DNA of 64,000 nt. Source: Microbacterium flavum (GTDB lineage Bacteria > Actinomycetota > Actinomycetes > Actinomycetales > Microbacteriaceae). The notes below the pieces were generated by a model. It saw only the letters and a list, made by a program, of their open reading frames with translations. It ran no database searches and was not told the origin of the DNA. Of the stretch, positions 51,875 through 61,000 are shown piece after piece. How positions within the stretch are numbered: the stretch's first letter is position 1; each line of letters begins with the position of its first letter. The stretch lies in contig NZ_JAFLHG010000002.1 in assembly GCF_018717645.1 (NCBI RefSeq), positions 248,001 to 312,000 on the forward strand, given 5' to 3'. The position numbers and the translations under genes were made by a program.

Positions 51875-51880
51875 TAGGGT
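51875..51880 (+). promoter_or_regulatory. Candidate -10 box for the DUF1990 gene
   Basis: TAGGGT, 7 bp before the ATG at 51888 and with no Shine-Dalgarno sequence. Confidence 0.4.
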
Positions 51881-51887
51881 GGGACCC

Positions 51888-52538
51888 ATGCGTCGCGGGA
51901 ACTTCCAGGATGGCACGGTCGACTACGCCGCTGTCGGGGCGACGGGTGCTCCGGACCTCATGGGCTATCCGCCCGAGCACAGCATCCCGGCCGAGGCGTC
52001 GTGGCGGCTGGGGAGCGGAGAGAGCCGCTTCGAGACATCCGCCGACGCCCTGCTGTCGTGGTCGGCGCTGCGCGGATCCGGCCTCGAGATCACGGATGTG
52101 CGCCCCGCCGCCGGCCCGATGTACTCGGGCGTCGGCTTCGACGACGAGGGCGCGCCGGTCGCGCCGAGCAGGCTCGAGACCGAGCAGCGATTCGACGCCG
52201 ACGGGACGCCGTACGTCGCGGCCGGCACGACGATCCGCGTCCGCGGTCGGATCAAGGGGATGAACGCCGACGGCGAGCTGCGGGTCATCTCCGCCGTCGA
52301 GGAGCCGCGACGTGTCGGGTTCACCCTCGGGACCGTCGGCGGGTCGGTCGTCAGCGGCGAGGAGTCCTTCGCGATCGAGTGGGACGAGAGCGACGAGGTC
52401 CGCTTCGTCGTGCGTGCGTTCGACCGTCCCACCGCGCTGGCCTACCGTCTCCTCCCGCCGCTCGTCAGACGGCGACGTCGCGAGCTCTTCCAGGGGTATC
52501 TGCGCGCGATCTCGCCGCTGTACTCCACCTCGGCCTGA
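51888..52538 (+). CDS. DUF1990 family protein
   Basis: 216 residues. VDYAAVGATGAPDLMGYPPEHSIPAEASWRLGSGESRF at the N-terminus and RVGFTLGTVGGSVVSGEESFAIEW, then VRAFDRPTALAYRLLPPLVRRRRRELFQGYLRAI at the C-terminus, the usual layout of DUF1990. No signal peptide or helices. Function unknown. ATG at 51888 is chosen over a GTG three codons earlier because of the -10 box at 51875-51880. Overlaps hemW (TGATG). Confidence 0.88.
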   Translation: MRRGNFQDGTVDYAAVGATGAPDLMGYPPEHSIPAEASWRLGSGESRFETSADALLSWSALRGSGLEITDVRPAAGPMYSGVGFDDEGAPVAPSRLETEQRFDADGTPYVAAGTTIRVRGRIKGMNADGELRVISAVEEPRRVGFTLGTVGGSVVSGEESFAIEWDESDEVRFVVRAFDRPTALAYRLLPPLVRRRRRELFQGYLRAISPLYSTSA

Positions 52539-53755
52539 TGGGCGCCGCCCTCCCGCTGGGCGATCCGGCGCCCCCCAGCGGCGCGCTGCCGGATGACCTC
52601 GACATCGACGGAGGCGCAGATTTCGGCGTCTATCTGCACGTGCCGTTCTGTCGCGTGCGCTGCGGCTACTGCGACTTCAACACCTACACGGCCACCGAGC
52701 TGCGGGGCGCCCGGCAGGACGCCTACGCCGACGAGGTCCTCCGCGAGATCGCCTTGTCGCGCGAGGTTCTCGCCGCGCGCGCGCCGCTGCGCCCCGCGCA
52801 GACCGTCTTCTTCGGAGGAGGGACCCCGACGCTCCTCCCCGCCGGCGATCTCGCCCGCATGCTGGAGGGGGTCCGCGGGGCCTTCGGGCTCGCTCCGGAT
52901 GCCGAGGTCACGGTCGAGGCGAACCCCGACACGGTGACCCCCGACCTCGCCCTCGCACTCGCCGAGGCCGGCGTGACCCGTCTGTCGATCGGGATGCAAT
53001 CGGCAGTCCCGCACGTTCTGGCAGCCCTCGACCGGACGCACGACCCGTCGAACGTGGGCACGGCCGTCGCCGCCGCCCGTGCGGCCGGTATGGATGTCAG
53101 CGTGGACCTCATCTACGGCGCGCCGGGGGAGTCGCTCGCCGACTGGGAGGAGTCCGTACGGACGGCGATGTCCCTCGCGCCCGATCACATCTCCGCCTAC
53201 GCGCTCATCGTCGAGGACGGCACGCAGCTGGCCCGTCAGATCCGGCGCGGCGAGGTGCCCGCGCCCGACGATGACCTGCAGGCCGACATGTACGAGCTCG
53301 TCGACGATCTGCTCGCGGCCGGAGGATTCGGCTGGTACGAGGTGTCCAACTGGGCCCGGACGCCCGCTCACCGCTCGCGCCACAACCTCGCGTACTGGCG
53401 CGGCACGGACTGGTGGGGCTACGGCCCGGGCGCGCACAGTCATGTCGCCGGGCTCCGGTGGTGGAACGTGCGGCACCCCGCCGCGTATGCGCAGCGGCTC
53501 GCCGACAGCTCCTCGCCCGCCGCGGGCCGCGAGCGGCCCGACGAGGCCGCGCGTCGCCTGGAGGACGTGCTCCTGCGCTCGCGGATCGCCGAGGGCGTCG
53601 CCGTCTCGGAGCTCGAGGGGGAAGGGCGGCACGCCGTGGCATCCCTCATCGCCGACGGCCTCATCGACGGCGCGGCGGCCGTCCGTGGCCGCGTCGTCCT
53701 CACGCGGCGCGGGCGCCTCCTCGCGGATGCCGTGGTGCGGGCACTGGCCGCGTGA
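52538..53755 (+). CDS. hemW: Radical SAM family heme chaperone HemW
   Basis: 405 residues. The CxxxCxxC cluster motif is C38-RVR-C42-GY-C45, followed by DFNTYT; FFGGGTPTLL and VTVEANPDTV are SAM-site motifs. HemW proteins were long annotated as oxygen-independent coproporphyrinogen oxidase but bind heme and lack HemN features. The ATG overlaps the DUF1990 stop, giving the conserved FGVYLHVPFC near residue 30. Followed by the CIRCE-hrcA promoter. Confidence 0.95.
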   Translation: MGAALPLGDPAPPSGALPDDLDIDGGADFGVYLHVPFCRVRCGYCDFNTYTATELRGARQDAYADEVLREIALSREVLAARAPLRPAQTVFFGGGTPTLLPAGDLARMLEGVRGAFGLAPDAEVTVEANPDTVTPDLALALAEAGVTRLSIGMQSAVPHVLAALDRTHDPSNVGTAVAAARAAGMDVSVDLIYGAPGESLADWEESVRTAMSLAPDHISAYALIVEDGTQLARQIRRGEVPAPDDDLQADMYELVDDLLAAGGFGWYEVSNWARTPAHRSRHNLAYWRGTDWWGYGPGAHSHVAGLRWWNVRHPAAYAQRLADSSSPAAGRERPDEAARRLEDVLLRSRIAEGVAVSELEGEGRHAVASLIADGLIDGAAAVRGRVVLTRRGRLLADAVVRALAA

Positions 53756-53802
53756 GCGCGGCGCGCGGATCGTCTGAGCGCTGGGCCACAGCCCGATCGC
53801 GG

Positions 53803-53808
53803 TAAGAT
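53803..53808 (+). promoter_or_regulatory. Candidate -10 box of hrcA-dnaJ
   Basis: TAAGAT, partly overlapping the first base of the CIRCE element, so HrcA bound there would block initiation. Confidence 0.55.
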
Positions 53809-53834
53809 TGGCACTCGACAGCTCGGAGTGCCAA
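53808..53834 (+). promoter_or_regulatory. CIRCE element (HrcA operator)
   Basis: TTGGCACTC-N9-GAGTGCCAA, a perfect 9-bp inverted repeat with the standard 9-bp spacer; G replaces A at position 3, a common actinobacterial form. It lies 21 bp before the hrcA ATG and shows HrcA autoregulation. Confidence 0.92.
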
Positions 53835-53855
53835 CCCTCGGGCGGAGGAGGAGTG

Positions 53856-54902
53856 ATGGTCTCGGAACGCGGCCTGCAGGTCCTCAGCGCGATCGTGCAG
53901 GACTACGTGGACACGAACGAGCCCGTCGGCAGCAAGACCATCGTCGACCGGCATCAGTTCGGCGTGTCCGCGGCGACCATCCGCAACGACATGGCCCTCC
54001 TCGAAGATGAGGAGCTGATCGCGGCGCCGCACACCTCGTCGGGTCGGGTGCCGACCGACAAGGGCTATCGCGTCTTCGTCGATCATCTCGCCGAGCTGCG
54101 CCCGTTGTCGGGCGCCCAGCGCGCAGCGATCTCGACCTTCCTCGCCGACCCCGCCGACCTCGACGACCTCCTGATGCGCACGGTGCGCGCTCTGACCCGA
54201 CTCACGGGGCAGGTCGCGATCGTCCAGTACCCGTCGTTCGCGCGCGCGAGCGTGTCGCACGTCGAGTTCGTCCACCTCGGCGGCACACGCGTCGTCGTCA
54301 TCGTCGTCACCGACACGGGCCGCGTGTCCCAGCGCGTCGCGTTCCTCCCGCATGAGCTCGGCGAGACCGAGGCGGCATCGGTGAAGCACGCGATCGCCGC
54401 GCTCGTCACGGGCAAGCCGGTCGCGGCGGCGGCTCAGGCGATCGCCGACCTCGACCTCCCGGCGGAAGCGTCCACGCCGTCCTCGCGCGTCGACGACGCG
54501 GTGCGGATCGTGGCCCGGATCGTCGCCGAAGAGCTGGAGGACTTCCGCCAGGACAAGCTCGTCATGGCGGGCAGCGCGACCCTCGCGCGGCGCGAGGGCG
54601 ACTTCCGAGGGAGCATCTACCCACTCCTGGAGGCCATCGAGGAGCAGGTGACCCTCCTGCGCCTCATGGGCGAGATGGTCGCCGACGACAAGGGGCTCGC
54701 CGCCAGCATCGGGCGAGAGAACGCCGACTTCGGGCTCGCGGAGGCGTCGGTCGTGACGAGCGACTACGACGGCGCCGGCATCCGTTCCCGCCTCGGACTG
54801 CTCGGTCCGATGCGCATGGACTACCCCACCAACCTCGCGGCGGTCCGTGCCGTCGCGCATTACCTCAGCCGTCTGCTCGACGAGGACGACACGTCCCGCT
54901 GA
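53856..54902 (+). CDS. hrcA: Heat-inducible transcription repressor HrcA
   Basis: 348 residues. N-terminal winged helix: [50 protein letters not shown], then [20 protein letters not shown]. The C-terminal GAF-like region ends with [32 protein letters not shown] precedes the ATG at 53856; a GTG directly before it is an alternative. Represses heat-shock genes through the CIRCE site just upstream. In an operon with dnaJ, 53 bp downstream. Confidence 0.97.
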   Translation: MVSERGLQVLSAIVQDYVDTNEPVGSKTIVDRHQFGVSAATIRNDMALLEDEELIAAPHTSSGRVPTDKGYRVFVDHLAELRPLSGAQRAAISTFLADPADLDDLLMRTVRALTRLTGQVAIVQYPSFARASVSHVEFVHLGGTRVVVIVVTDTGRVSQRVAFLPHELGETEAASVKHAIAALVTGKPVAAAAQAIADLDLPAEASTPSSRVDDAVRIVARIVAEELEDFRQDKLVMAGSATLARREGDFRGSIYPLLEAIEEQVTLLRLMGEMVADDKGLAASIGRENADFGLAEASVVTSDYDGAGIRSRLGLLGPMRMDYPTNLAAVRAVAHYLSRLLDEDDTSR

Positions 54903-54955
54903 GCGGAGATCATACGTACGACCGGCCGCGCGGCGCGCGGTCACGAAAGGCGATT

Positions 54956-56068
54956 GTGGCCGACCACTACGAAGTCCTGGGCGTCTCCCGCGACGCCTCG
55001 CCCGAGGAGATCAAGAAGGCGTACCGCCGTCTGGCGCGCGAGCTCCACCCCGACGTGAACCCCGGGGAGGATGCCTCCGAGCGCTTCAAGCTCGTCACCC
55101 ACGCGTATGACGTGCTCAGTGACCCCGAGCAGCGTCAGCGCTACGACATGGGCGGCGACGGCTCGCCGTTCGGCGCGGGCGGCGCGGGCTTCGGCGGGTT
55201 CGGGGACATCTTCGAGACCTTCTTCGGCGGCGGCGGGGGAGCCCGTGCCGGCCGTCCCCGCTCGCGCCGCGAGCGTGGTCAGGACGCCCTGGTGAGGGTC
55301 ACCCTCGACCTGAAGGACGTCGTCTTCGGGACGCACCGCGACATCGAGGTCGATACCGCCGTCCTCTGCGAGACGTGCGACGGCTCCTGCTGCCAGCCCG
55401 GCACCCAGCCCGTGACATGCGACATCTGCCACGGCGCCGGGCACGTGCAGCGGACCGTGCGAAGCCTCCTCGGCAACGTCGTCACCTCCCAGCCCTGCAC
55501 CACCTGCCAGGGCTACGGCACGACGATCCCGTACCCGTGCGCGACCTGCCAGGGTCAGGGCCGCGTGCGCGCGCGCCGCACCGTCTCCGTCGACATCCCC
55601 GGCGGCGTCGAGACCGGGCTGCGCCTGCAGCTGCCCGGATCGGGCGAGGTCGGACCCGCCGGCGGCCCGCACGGGGACCTGTACCTCGAGGTGACCGTCG
55701 CGCACGACGAGATCTTCAGCCGCGAGGGCGACGACCTGCTCGCGACGCTCGAGGTCTCCATGCCGGACGCGATCCTCGGCTCCACGGCGACGATCACCTC
55801 CCTCGACGGCGACGTCGACCTCGAGGTGCGCGCCGGGGTGCAGTCGGGCGATGTCCTCACGATCAAGGGGCGCGGCATCACGCCGCTGCGCGGCGGGAAC
55901 CGCGGCGACCTCCGGGTGGGAGTCCAGGTCGTCACGCCGACCAAGCTCGGCCCTCGGGAGCGCGCGCTCATCGAGGACTTCGCGAAGAAGACGAAGGCGC
56001 CCGCACCGCAGCTGGCGCAGTTCCATCAGGGCCTGTTCTCCAAGCTCCGCGACCGCCTCCGGGGCTGA
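54956..56068 (+). CDS. dnaJ: Chaperone protein DnaJ
   Basis: 370 residues. J domain with HPD at 31-33, a G/F-rich segment ([23 protein letters not shown]), a zinc-finger region with four CxxC pairs (CETC, CDIC, CTTC, CATC) and the C-terminal substrate domain. The first zinc motif departs from CxxCxGxG (CETCDGSCC), as in other actinobacterial DnaJ2-type proteins. Partner of DnaK (not in the window). GTG at 54956 with GAAAGG upstream. One base separates its stop from rsmE. Confidence 0.96.
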   Translation: MADHYEVLGVSRDASPEEIKKAYRRLARELHPDVNPGEDASERFKLVTHAYDVLSDPEQRQRYDMGGDGSPFGAGGAGFGGFGDIFETFFGGGGGARAGRPRSRRERGQDALVRVTLDLKDVVFGTHRDIEVDTAVLCETCDGSCCQPGTQPVTCDICHGAGHVQRTVRSLLGNVVTSQPCTTCQGYGTTIPYPCATCQGQGRVRARRTVSVDIPGGVETGLRLQLPGSGEVGPAGGPHGDLYLEVTVAHDEIFSREGDDLLATLEVSMPDAILGSTATITSLDGDVDLEVRAGVQSGDVLTIKGRGITPLRGGNRGDLRVGVQVVTPTKLGPRERALIEDFAKKTKAPAPQLAQFHQGLFSKLRDRLRG

Positions 56069-56069
56069 G

Positions 56070-56795
56070 ATGGCGCTGCACTTCCTCGTCGAGAGCGTCC
56101 CCGACGGCGATCGCGTCGAGCTCACCGGAGCCGAGGCGCACCACGCCGCCGTCGTGCGGCGCGTCCGCCCGGGCGAAGAGGTCACCGTCGGCGACGGGCG
56201 GGGCGTGTGGCTCACCGGTCTGGTCGAGGAGGCGGCCTCCGGGCGCGTCGCCATCCGGATCGACGCCCGCGTGGACGTCGCGGCGCCCTCCCCGAGGCTC
56301 GTGCTCGTGCAGGCGCTCGCGAAGGGCGACCGCGACGAGCTCGCGGTCCAAGCGGCGACCGAACTCGGCGTGGACGAGATCGTGCCGTGGCAGGCCGCCC
56401 GCAGCATCTCGCGGTGGAGTGCCGAGAAGGCGGCCAAGGGGGTCGCACGGTGGGGCACCATCGTGCGGGAGGCGGCCAAGCAGGCGCACCGCGCCTGGGT
56501 GCCGACGGTCTCCGCACCCGTCACCACGGCCCAGCTCGCCGCCCGCGCCGGGGCGCGGCTCCTCGTGCTCGAGCCGACGGCATCCCTGCCCCTGTCCGCG
56601 CTGACGCTGGAGCATGCGGACACGCGCGACCTCGTCCTCGTCGTTGGCCCGGAGGGCGGGATCGCTCCCGAGGAGATCGCCGCGCTCACGGATGCCGGAG
56701 GCGAGGCCGTGCGCCTCGGCGCGACGGTGCTGCGCACCTCGACCGCGGGGCCTGCCGCTCTCGCGCTCCTGAACGCGCGGCTCGGCCGGTGGTGA
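56070..56795 (+). CDS. rsmE: 16S rRNA (uracil(1498)-N(3))-methyltransferase
   Basis: 241 residues. An N-terminal PUA-like region (GAEAHHAAVVRRVRPGEEVTVGDGRG) and a C-terminal SPOUT knot with LVLVVGPEGGIAPEEIAALTDAGGEAVRLGATVLRTSTAGPAALALLNA, the SAM-binding signature. Methylates U1498 of 16S rRNA. Directly follows dnaJ as in many bacteria. Confidence 0.95.
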   Translation: MALHFLVESVPDGDRVELTGAEAHHAAVVRRVRPGEEVTVGDGRGVWLTGLVEEAASGRVAIRIDARVDVAAPSPRLVLVQALAKGDRDELAVQAATELGVDEIVPWQAARSISRWSAEKAAKGVARWGTIVREAAKQAHRAWVPTVSAPVTTAQLAARAGARLLVLEPTASLPLSALTLEHADTRDLVLVVGPEGGIAPEEIAALTDAGGEAVRLGATVLRTSTAGPAALALLNARLGRW

Positions 56796-56834
56796 CGCCG
56801 CGGCCGACTCCGGTCCGCTCCGACACCCGCGCCA

Positions 56835-56840
56835 TAGACT
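56835..56840 (+). promoter_or_regulatory. Candidate -10 box for the HIT-phoH-ybeY-era run
   Basis: TAGACT, 7 bp before the ATG at 56848; leaderless pattern. The downstream genes overlap each other, so this could drive the whole group. Confidence 0.5.
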
Positions 56841-56847
56841 GGATGGC

Positions 56848-57195
56848 ATGAGCGAGCCGTCGATCTTCACCCGCATCCTCGCAGGGGAGATCCCTTCCGA
56901 GATCATCGCCGAGACCGAGAACGTCTTCGCGATCCGCGACATCGCGCCCCAGGCGCCCGTGCACCTCCTCGTCATCCCGAAGAGCGCCGAGTACCGGAAT
57001 GTCGTCGAGCTCGCAGCGGGGGACCCCGCCCTCCTGACCGAGATGATCGGCCTTGCGAACGCGCTCGCCGCCGAGCAGGGCGACGGCGATTTCCGCCTCA
57101 TCTTCAACACCGGCCCGCACGCCGGCCAGACCGTCTTCCATGTGCACGCCCACGTGCTCTCCGGAGGGCTGACCGAAGGGAGCCTCGGTGGCTGA
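56848..57195 (+). CDS. HIT (HINT) family nucleotide-binding protein
   Basis: 115 residues. SIFTRILAGEIPSEIIAETENVFAIRDIAPQAPVHLLVIPK is the HINT N-terminus and HVHAHVL the HxHxH triad in which the middle His is the catalytic nucleophile. Probably hydrolyses purine phosphoramidates. Overlaps phoH by 8 bases; the HIT-phoH-ybeY-era order is common in actinobacteria. Confidence 0.95.
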   Translation: MSEPSIFTRILAGEIPSEIIAETENVFAIRDIAPQAPVHLLVIPKSAEYRNVVELAAGDPALLTEMIGLANALAAEQGDGDFRLIFNTGPHAGQTVFHVHAHVLSGGLTEGSLGG

Positions 57196-58300
57196 TCCCT
57201 CCGAGCCCACGCCCGACGACGCGCCCGAGGCGGATGTCGTCGAGCGCATCTACGCCGACGGCGTCGCCATGGTCCAGCTCCTCGGCCCGCAGGACCGGCT
57301 CCTGCGCGTCGTCGAGCGCGAGCACCCGCTCGTCCAGGTGCACGTCCGCGGAAACGAGATCACCCTCGCGGGCGCGTCCGGCGACGTCGCCCGCGCGCGC
57401 GACCTCGTCGATGAGCTCATCGCCCTCTCGCGCAGCGGTCAGGGACTCGACCCGTCCGATGTCGTCACGAGCGACCGCATCCTCCGGAGCGAGGGCGGGC
57501 CGCGCCCGTCGGAGGTCCTCGGCGAGGCGATCCTGTCCTCACGGGGCCGGGTCATCCGGCCCAAGACCGTCGGTCAGAAGGCCTACGTCGACGCGATCGA
57601 CGAGAACACGATCACGTTCGGGATCGGCCCCGCCGGCACGGGGAAGACCTACCTCGCGATGGCGAAGGCCGTCCAGGCGCTGCAGCGCAAGGAAGTCAGC
57701 CGGATCATCCTGTCGCGCCCCGCGATCGAGGCGGGGGAGCGCCTCGGGTTCCTGCCGGGCACTCTCAACGACAAGATCGACCCGTACCTGCGGCCCCTGT
57801 ACGACGCGCTCAACGAGATGATGGACCCCGAGATCGTGCCGAAGCTCATGGCGTCGGGCACGATCGAGGTCGCGCCGCTGGCGTACATGCGCGGACGAAC
57901 GCTGAACGACTCCTTCGTCGTGCTCGACGAGGCCCAGAACACGACTCCCGAGCAGATGAAGATGTTCCTCACGCGCCTCGGGTTCGGGACGCGGATGGTG
58001 GTCACCGGCGACATCACCCAGATCGACCTGCCGCAGGGCGCGTCGGGCCTTCGCCTCGTGACGCGCGTGCTGGGCGAGATCGACGACATCCACTTCAGCT
58101 ACCTCACGAGCGACGACGTCGTGCGGCACACCCTGGTCGGGCGGATCGTCGACGCCTACACGGAGTACGACGAGAAGCGACTGGCCTCACGGCGCGAGCG
58201 CGACGAGGCATCCGAATTCGCGAATCGCGCCGAACGGCGTGGGCGGCCCTCCCGCCCCGGCGGACCGCGCGACCATCTCCCCAAGCGAGGCATGTCATGA
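57188..58300 (+). CDS. PhoH-like ATPase
   Basis: 370 residues. An N-terminal KH-like region (about 40-80), then Walker A GPAGTGKT (147-154), Walker B-like VVLDEAQNTTPEQMKMFLTR, and GDITQIDLP. The phosphate-starvation name is historical; these proteins are thought to act in RNA metabolism together with YbeY, whose gene overlaps by 4 bases. GTG at 57188 lies inside the end of the HIT gene. The C-terminal tail is rich in Arg and Gly. Confidence 0.94.
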   Translation: MADPSEPTPDDAPEADVVERIYADGVAMVQLLGPQDRLLRVVEREHPLVQVHVRGNEITLAGASGDVARARDLVDELIALSRSGQGLDPSDVVTSDRILRSEGGPRPSEVLGEAILSSRGRVIRPKTVGQKAYVDAIDENTITFGIGPAGTGKTYLAMAKAVQALQRKEVSRIILSRPAIEAGERLGFLPGTLNDKIDPYLRPLYDALNEMMDPEIVPKLMASGTIEVAPLAYMRGRTLNDSFVVLDEAQNTTPEQMKMFLTRLGFGTRMVVTGDITQIDLPQGASGLRLVTRVLGEIDDIHFSYLTSDDVVRHTLVGRIVDAYTEYDEKRLASRRERDEASEFANRAERRGRPSRPGGPRDHLPKRGMS

Positions 58301-58764
58301 CGATCGAGATCACCAACGAGTCCGGCGTCGACGTCGATGAGACGGTGCTGCTGCGCCTCACGGAGCACAACCTCGCCGAGCTGCACGTGAGCCCGGATGC
58401 CGATGTCGCGATCCTCCTCGTCGACGAGGGCGCCATGGAGGCCCTGCACGTGCAGTGGATGGACGAGCCCGGACCGACCGACGTCCTCAGCTTCCCCATG
58501 GACGAACTGCGCCCCGGCACGCAGGAGCAGCCGACGCCCGCCGGCCTCCTCGGTGACATCGTGCTGTGCCCGCAGGTCGCCGAGACGCAGGCCGTCGCGG
58601 CGAAGCACTCCACGCTCGACGAGCTGATCCTCCTGACGACGCACGGCACGCTCCACCTCCTCGGCTTCGATCACGCCGAGCCCGCCGAGGAGCGCGAGAT
58701 GTTCGGCCTGCAGCGCGAGCTCATCGCGGCGTTCCACTCGGCCGAACGCCGACGGCGCGCATGA
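58297..58764 (+). CDS. ybeY: Endoribonuclease YbeY (rRNA maturation factor)
   Basis: 155 residues. The zinc site H116-x3-H120-x5-H126 (HGTLHLLGFDH) is intact, preceded by PTDVLSFPMDE and LLGDIVLCP. Single-strand-specific endoribonuclease in 16S rRNA maturation and ribosome quality control. ATG overlaps phoH (ATGA); its stop overlaps the next gene (ATGA). Confidence 0.96.
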   Translation: MTIEITNESGVDVDETVLLRLTEHNLAELHVSPDADVAILLVDEGAMEALHVQWMDEPGPTDVLSFPMDELRPGTQEQPTPAGLLGDIVLCPQVAETQAVAAKHSTLDELILLTTHGTLHLLGFDHAEPAEEREMFGLQRELIAAFHSAERRRRA

Positions 58765-60110
58765 CCGTCGCGCTGCTGCTCGTCGCCGCTGCTCTGCTGG
58801 TGGCGCTCGGCGGACTGATGGCGGCTCTCGACGCCGCCCTGGGCGTCACCTCGCGCAGCGACCTCATCGACTCCGCCGCCACCGGGCGCAGCGGCACGTC
58901 GCTCCTGCGTATCGCGGCCGATCCGGAGGCGCACGGCAATGCGGTGGTGTTCATCCGCATCCTCGCCGAGACGACGGCCGCTGTCCTCGTCACCGCCGCG
59001 TTCACGTCGCTCTTCGACAGCATCTGGTGGGCGATGCTCGCCGCGGCGATCCTCATGACAGCCGTGTCGTTCGTCCTCGTCGGCGCGAGCCCCCGCGCCG
59101 TGGGCCGCCAGCACGCGCGGGGGCTCCTCCGCGCGTTCGCCCCGATCGTGCGCGGCGCCCGCATCGTCCTCGGCCCCCTCGCGCATCTCCTCGTCGTCGT
59201 CGGCAACCGGGTCACCCCCGGGATCCCGCGCGGCAGCTCCTTCGCCAGCGAGGAGCAGCTGCTGTCGATGGTCGACGAGGCCGCGTCGCAGGATCTCATC
59301 GAGGAGGATGACCGCGAGCTCATCCACTCCGTGTTCGACTTCACCGACACCTTCGTCCGCGCCGTGATGGTTCCGCGCACCGACATGGTGACGATGGATG
59401 CCGGCGCGACGACGCAAGAGGCCATGCGCCTCTTCCTCGACCGCGGTGTGTCGCGCGTGCCCGTCGCCGACGGCGAGGCGGATGACATCACCGGCGTCGT
59501 CTACCTCAAGGACCTCGTGCAGTTCGCCTTCCGCGACGAGTCGGCGTGGCGCGACGCGCCCGTCGCCCAGATCGCCCGGCCGGCGGTCTTCGTGCCCGAG
59601 TCGATGAAGGCCGAGACGCTCCTGCAGCAGATGAAGCGGGATGCCGTGCACGTATGCCTCGTCGTGGACGAGTACGGCGGCGTCGCCGGGCTCGTGACGC
59701 TGGAGGATCTCATCGAGGAGCTGGTCGGCGAGATCGCCGACGAGTACGACCCGCGATCGAACGAGATCGTCGACCTCGGCGACGGCCGCTACCGCGTCAG
59801 CGCGCGTCTCGGCCTCGACGAGGTCGGTGAGCTGTTCGACACCGACCTCGACGACGAGGACGTGGACTCGATCGGCGGTCTCCTCGGAAAGCTCATCGGG
59901 CGCGTGCCGCTCCCGGGCTCGACCGCGGAGTACGGCGGCGTCCTGATCACCGGGGGCACCTCGCGCGGTCGAGGTCGCGGTCTTGAGACGGTGTTCGTCG
60001 AACGTTCCGCGGCGCTCGCCGACGCGGACGAGGCCTTCGGGGGGCGCGCGCCCCGCACCGGGTCGATCCCGCTCCCGCGGGTGTCCGCGCGCACGGAGGA
60101 GGAGAGATGA
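58761..60110 (+). CDS. Hemolysin-family/CorC-like membrane protein
   Basis: 449 residues. N-terminal DUF21 (CNNM) membrane domain with about three helices (TVALLLVAAALLVALGGLMAALDAAL first), then two CBS domains (about 205-320: RAVMVPRTDMVTMDAGATTQEAMRLFLDRGVSRVPV, VCLVVDEYGGVAGLVTLEDLIEELVGEI) and a C-terminal CorC_HlyC domain (RVSARLGLDEVGELF). Members are implicated in Mg/Co transport or export; 'hemolysin' is a historical label. ATG at 58761 overlaps ybeY; the stop overlaps era. Confidence 0.93.
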   Translation: MTVALLLVAAALLVALGGLMAALDAALGVTSRSDLIDSAATGRSGTSLLRIAADPEAHGNAVVFIRILAETTAAVLVTAAFTSLFDSIWWAMLAAAILMTAVSFVLVGASPRAVGRQHARGLLRAFAPIVRGARIVLGPLAHLLVVVGNRVTPGIPRGSSFASEEQLLSMVDEAASQDLIEEDDRELIHSVFDFTDTFVRAVMVPRTDMVTMDAGATTQEAMRLFLDRGVSRVPVADGEADDITGVVYLKDLVQFAFRDESAWRDAPVAQIARPAVFVPESMKAETLLQQMKRDAVHVCLVVDEYGGVAGLVTLEDLIEELVGEIADEYDPRSNEIVDLGDGRYRVSARLGLDEVGELFDTDLDDEDVDSIGGLLGKLIGRVPLPGSTAEYGGVLITGGTSRGRGRGLETVFVERSAALADADEAFGGRAPRTGSIPLPRVSARTEEER

Positions 60111-61000
60111 CCGAGCACAGGTCCGGATTCGTGACGTTCGTGGGTCGCCCGAACGTCGGCAAGTCGACGCTGACAAACGCGCTCGTGGGTGAGAAGGTCG
60201 CGATCACGTCCGACAAGCCGCAGACGACCCGCCGCGCGATCCGCGGCATCCTGAACCGCCCCGGCGGGCAGCTCGTCATCGTCGACACCCCCGGCATCCA
60301 CAAGCCGCGCACCCTCCTGGGCGAGCGGCTGAACCATCTCGTCGAGCAGGTGCTCGGCGATGTCGACGCGATCGGCTTCCTCGTGCCCGCCACCGAGAAG
60401 GTGGGGCCGGGCGACCGGCGCATCGCCGCGTCTCTGGACGGCTATCGCCGTGCGAAGAAGATCGCGATCGTGACGAAGACCGACATCGCCTCGCGCGAGG
60501 AGATCACCGATCGACTGATGGAGGTCGACGCGCTCCGCGAGGACTGGGACGCCGTCATCCCCCTCTCCGCCGTCGCCGGCTCGCAGCTGGACGTCCTCGC
60601 CGATGAGCTGCTCAGCCTCATGCCGGAGGGGCCCGCTCTCTACGAGGACGGCGTCGTGACGGACGAGTCCCTCGAGGACCGCATCGCCGAGATCATCCGC
60701 GAGGCGGCGCTGGAGGGCGTCCGCGACGAGCTGCCGCACTCGATCGCCGTGACGATCGAGGACATCGCCGACCGCGAGGACAGCGACCTCACCGACATCC
60801 ACGCCAACGTCGTCGTGGAGCGGGACAGTCAGAAGGCGATCATCATCGGGCACAAGGGATCGCGGCTGGCCGGGGTCGGCGCGCGGGCGCGCGCGCAGAT
60901 CGAGCCGCTCCTCGGGCGTCGGGTCTTCCTCAAGCTGCACGTCCGCGTCGCCAAGGAATGGCAGCGCGATCCGAAGCAGCTCGGACGGCTCGGTTTCTGA
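60107..61000 (+). CDS. era: GTPase Era
   Basis: 297 residues. G1 GRPNVGKS (13-20), G2 TTRRAIRG, G3 DTPGIHKP, G4 TKTD, and a C-terminal KH domain (VERDSQKAIIIGHKGSRLAGVGARARAQIEPLLGRRVFLKLHVRVAKEW). Binds 16S rRNA in small-subunit assembly. ATG overlaps the upstream stop (ATGA), completing a YbeY-Era ribosome maturation module. Its stop overlaps the next gene (TGATG). Confidence 0.97.
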   Translation: MTEHRSGFVTFVGRPNVGKSTLTNALVGEKVAITSDKPQTTRRAIRGILNRPGGQLVIVDTPGIHKPRTLLGERLNHLVEQVLGDVDAIGFLVPATEKVGPGDRRIAASLDGYRRAKKIAIVTKTDIASREEITDRLMEVDALREDWDAVIPLSAVAGSQLDVLADELLSLMPEGPALYEDGVVTDESLEDRIAEIIREAALEGVRDELPHSIAVTIEDIADREDSDLTDIHANVVVERDSQKAIIIGHKGSRLAGVGARARAQIEPLLGRRVFLKLHVRVAKEWQRDPKQLGRLGF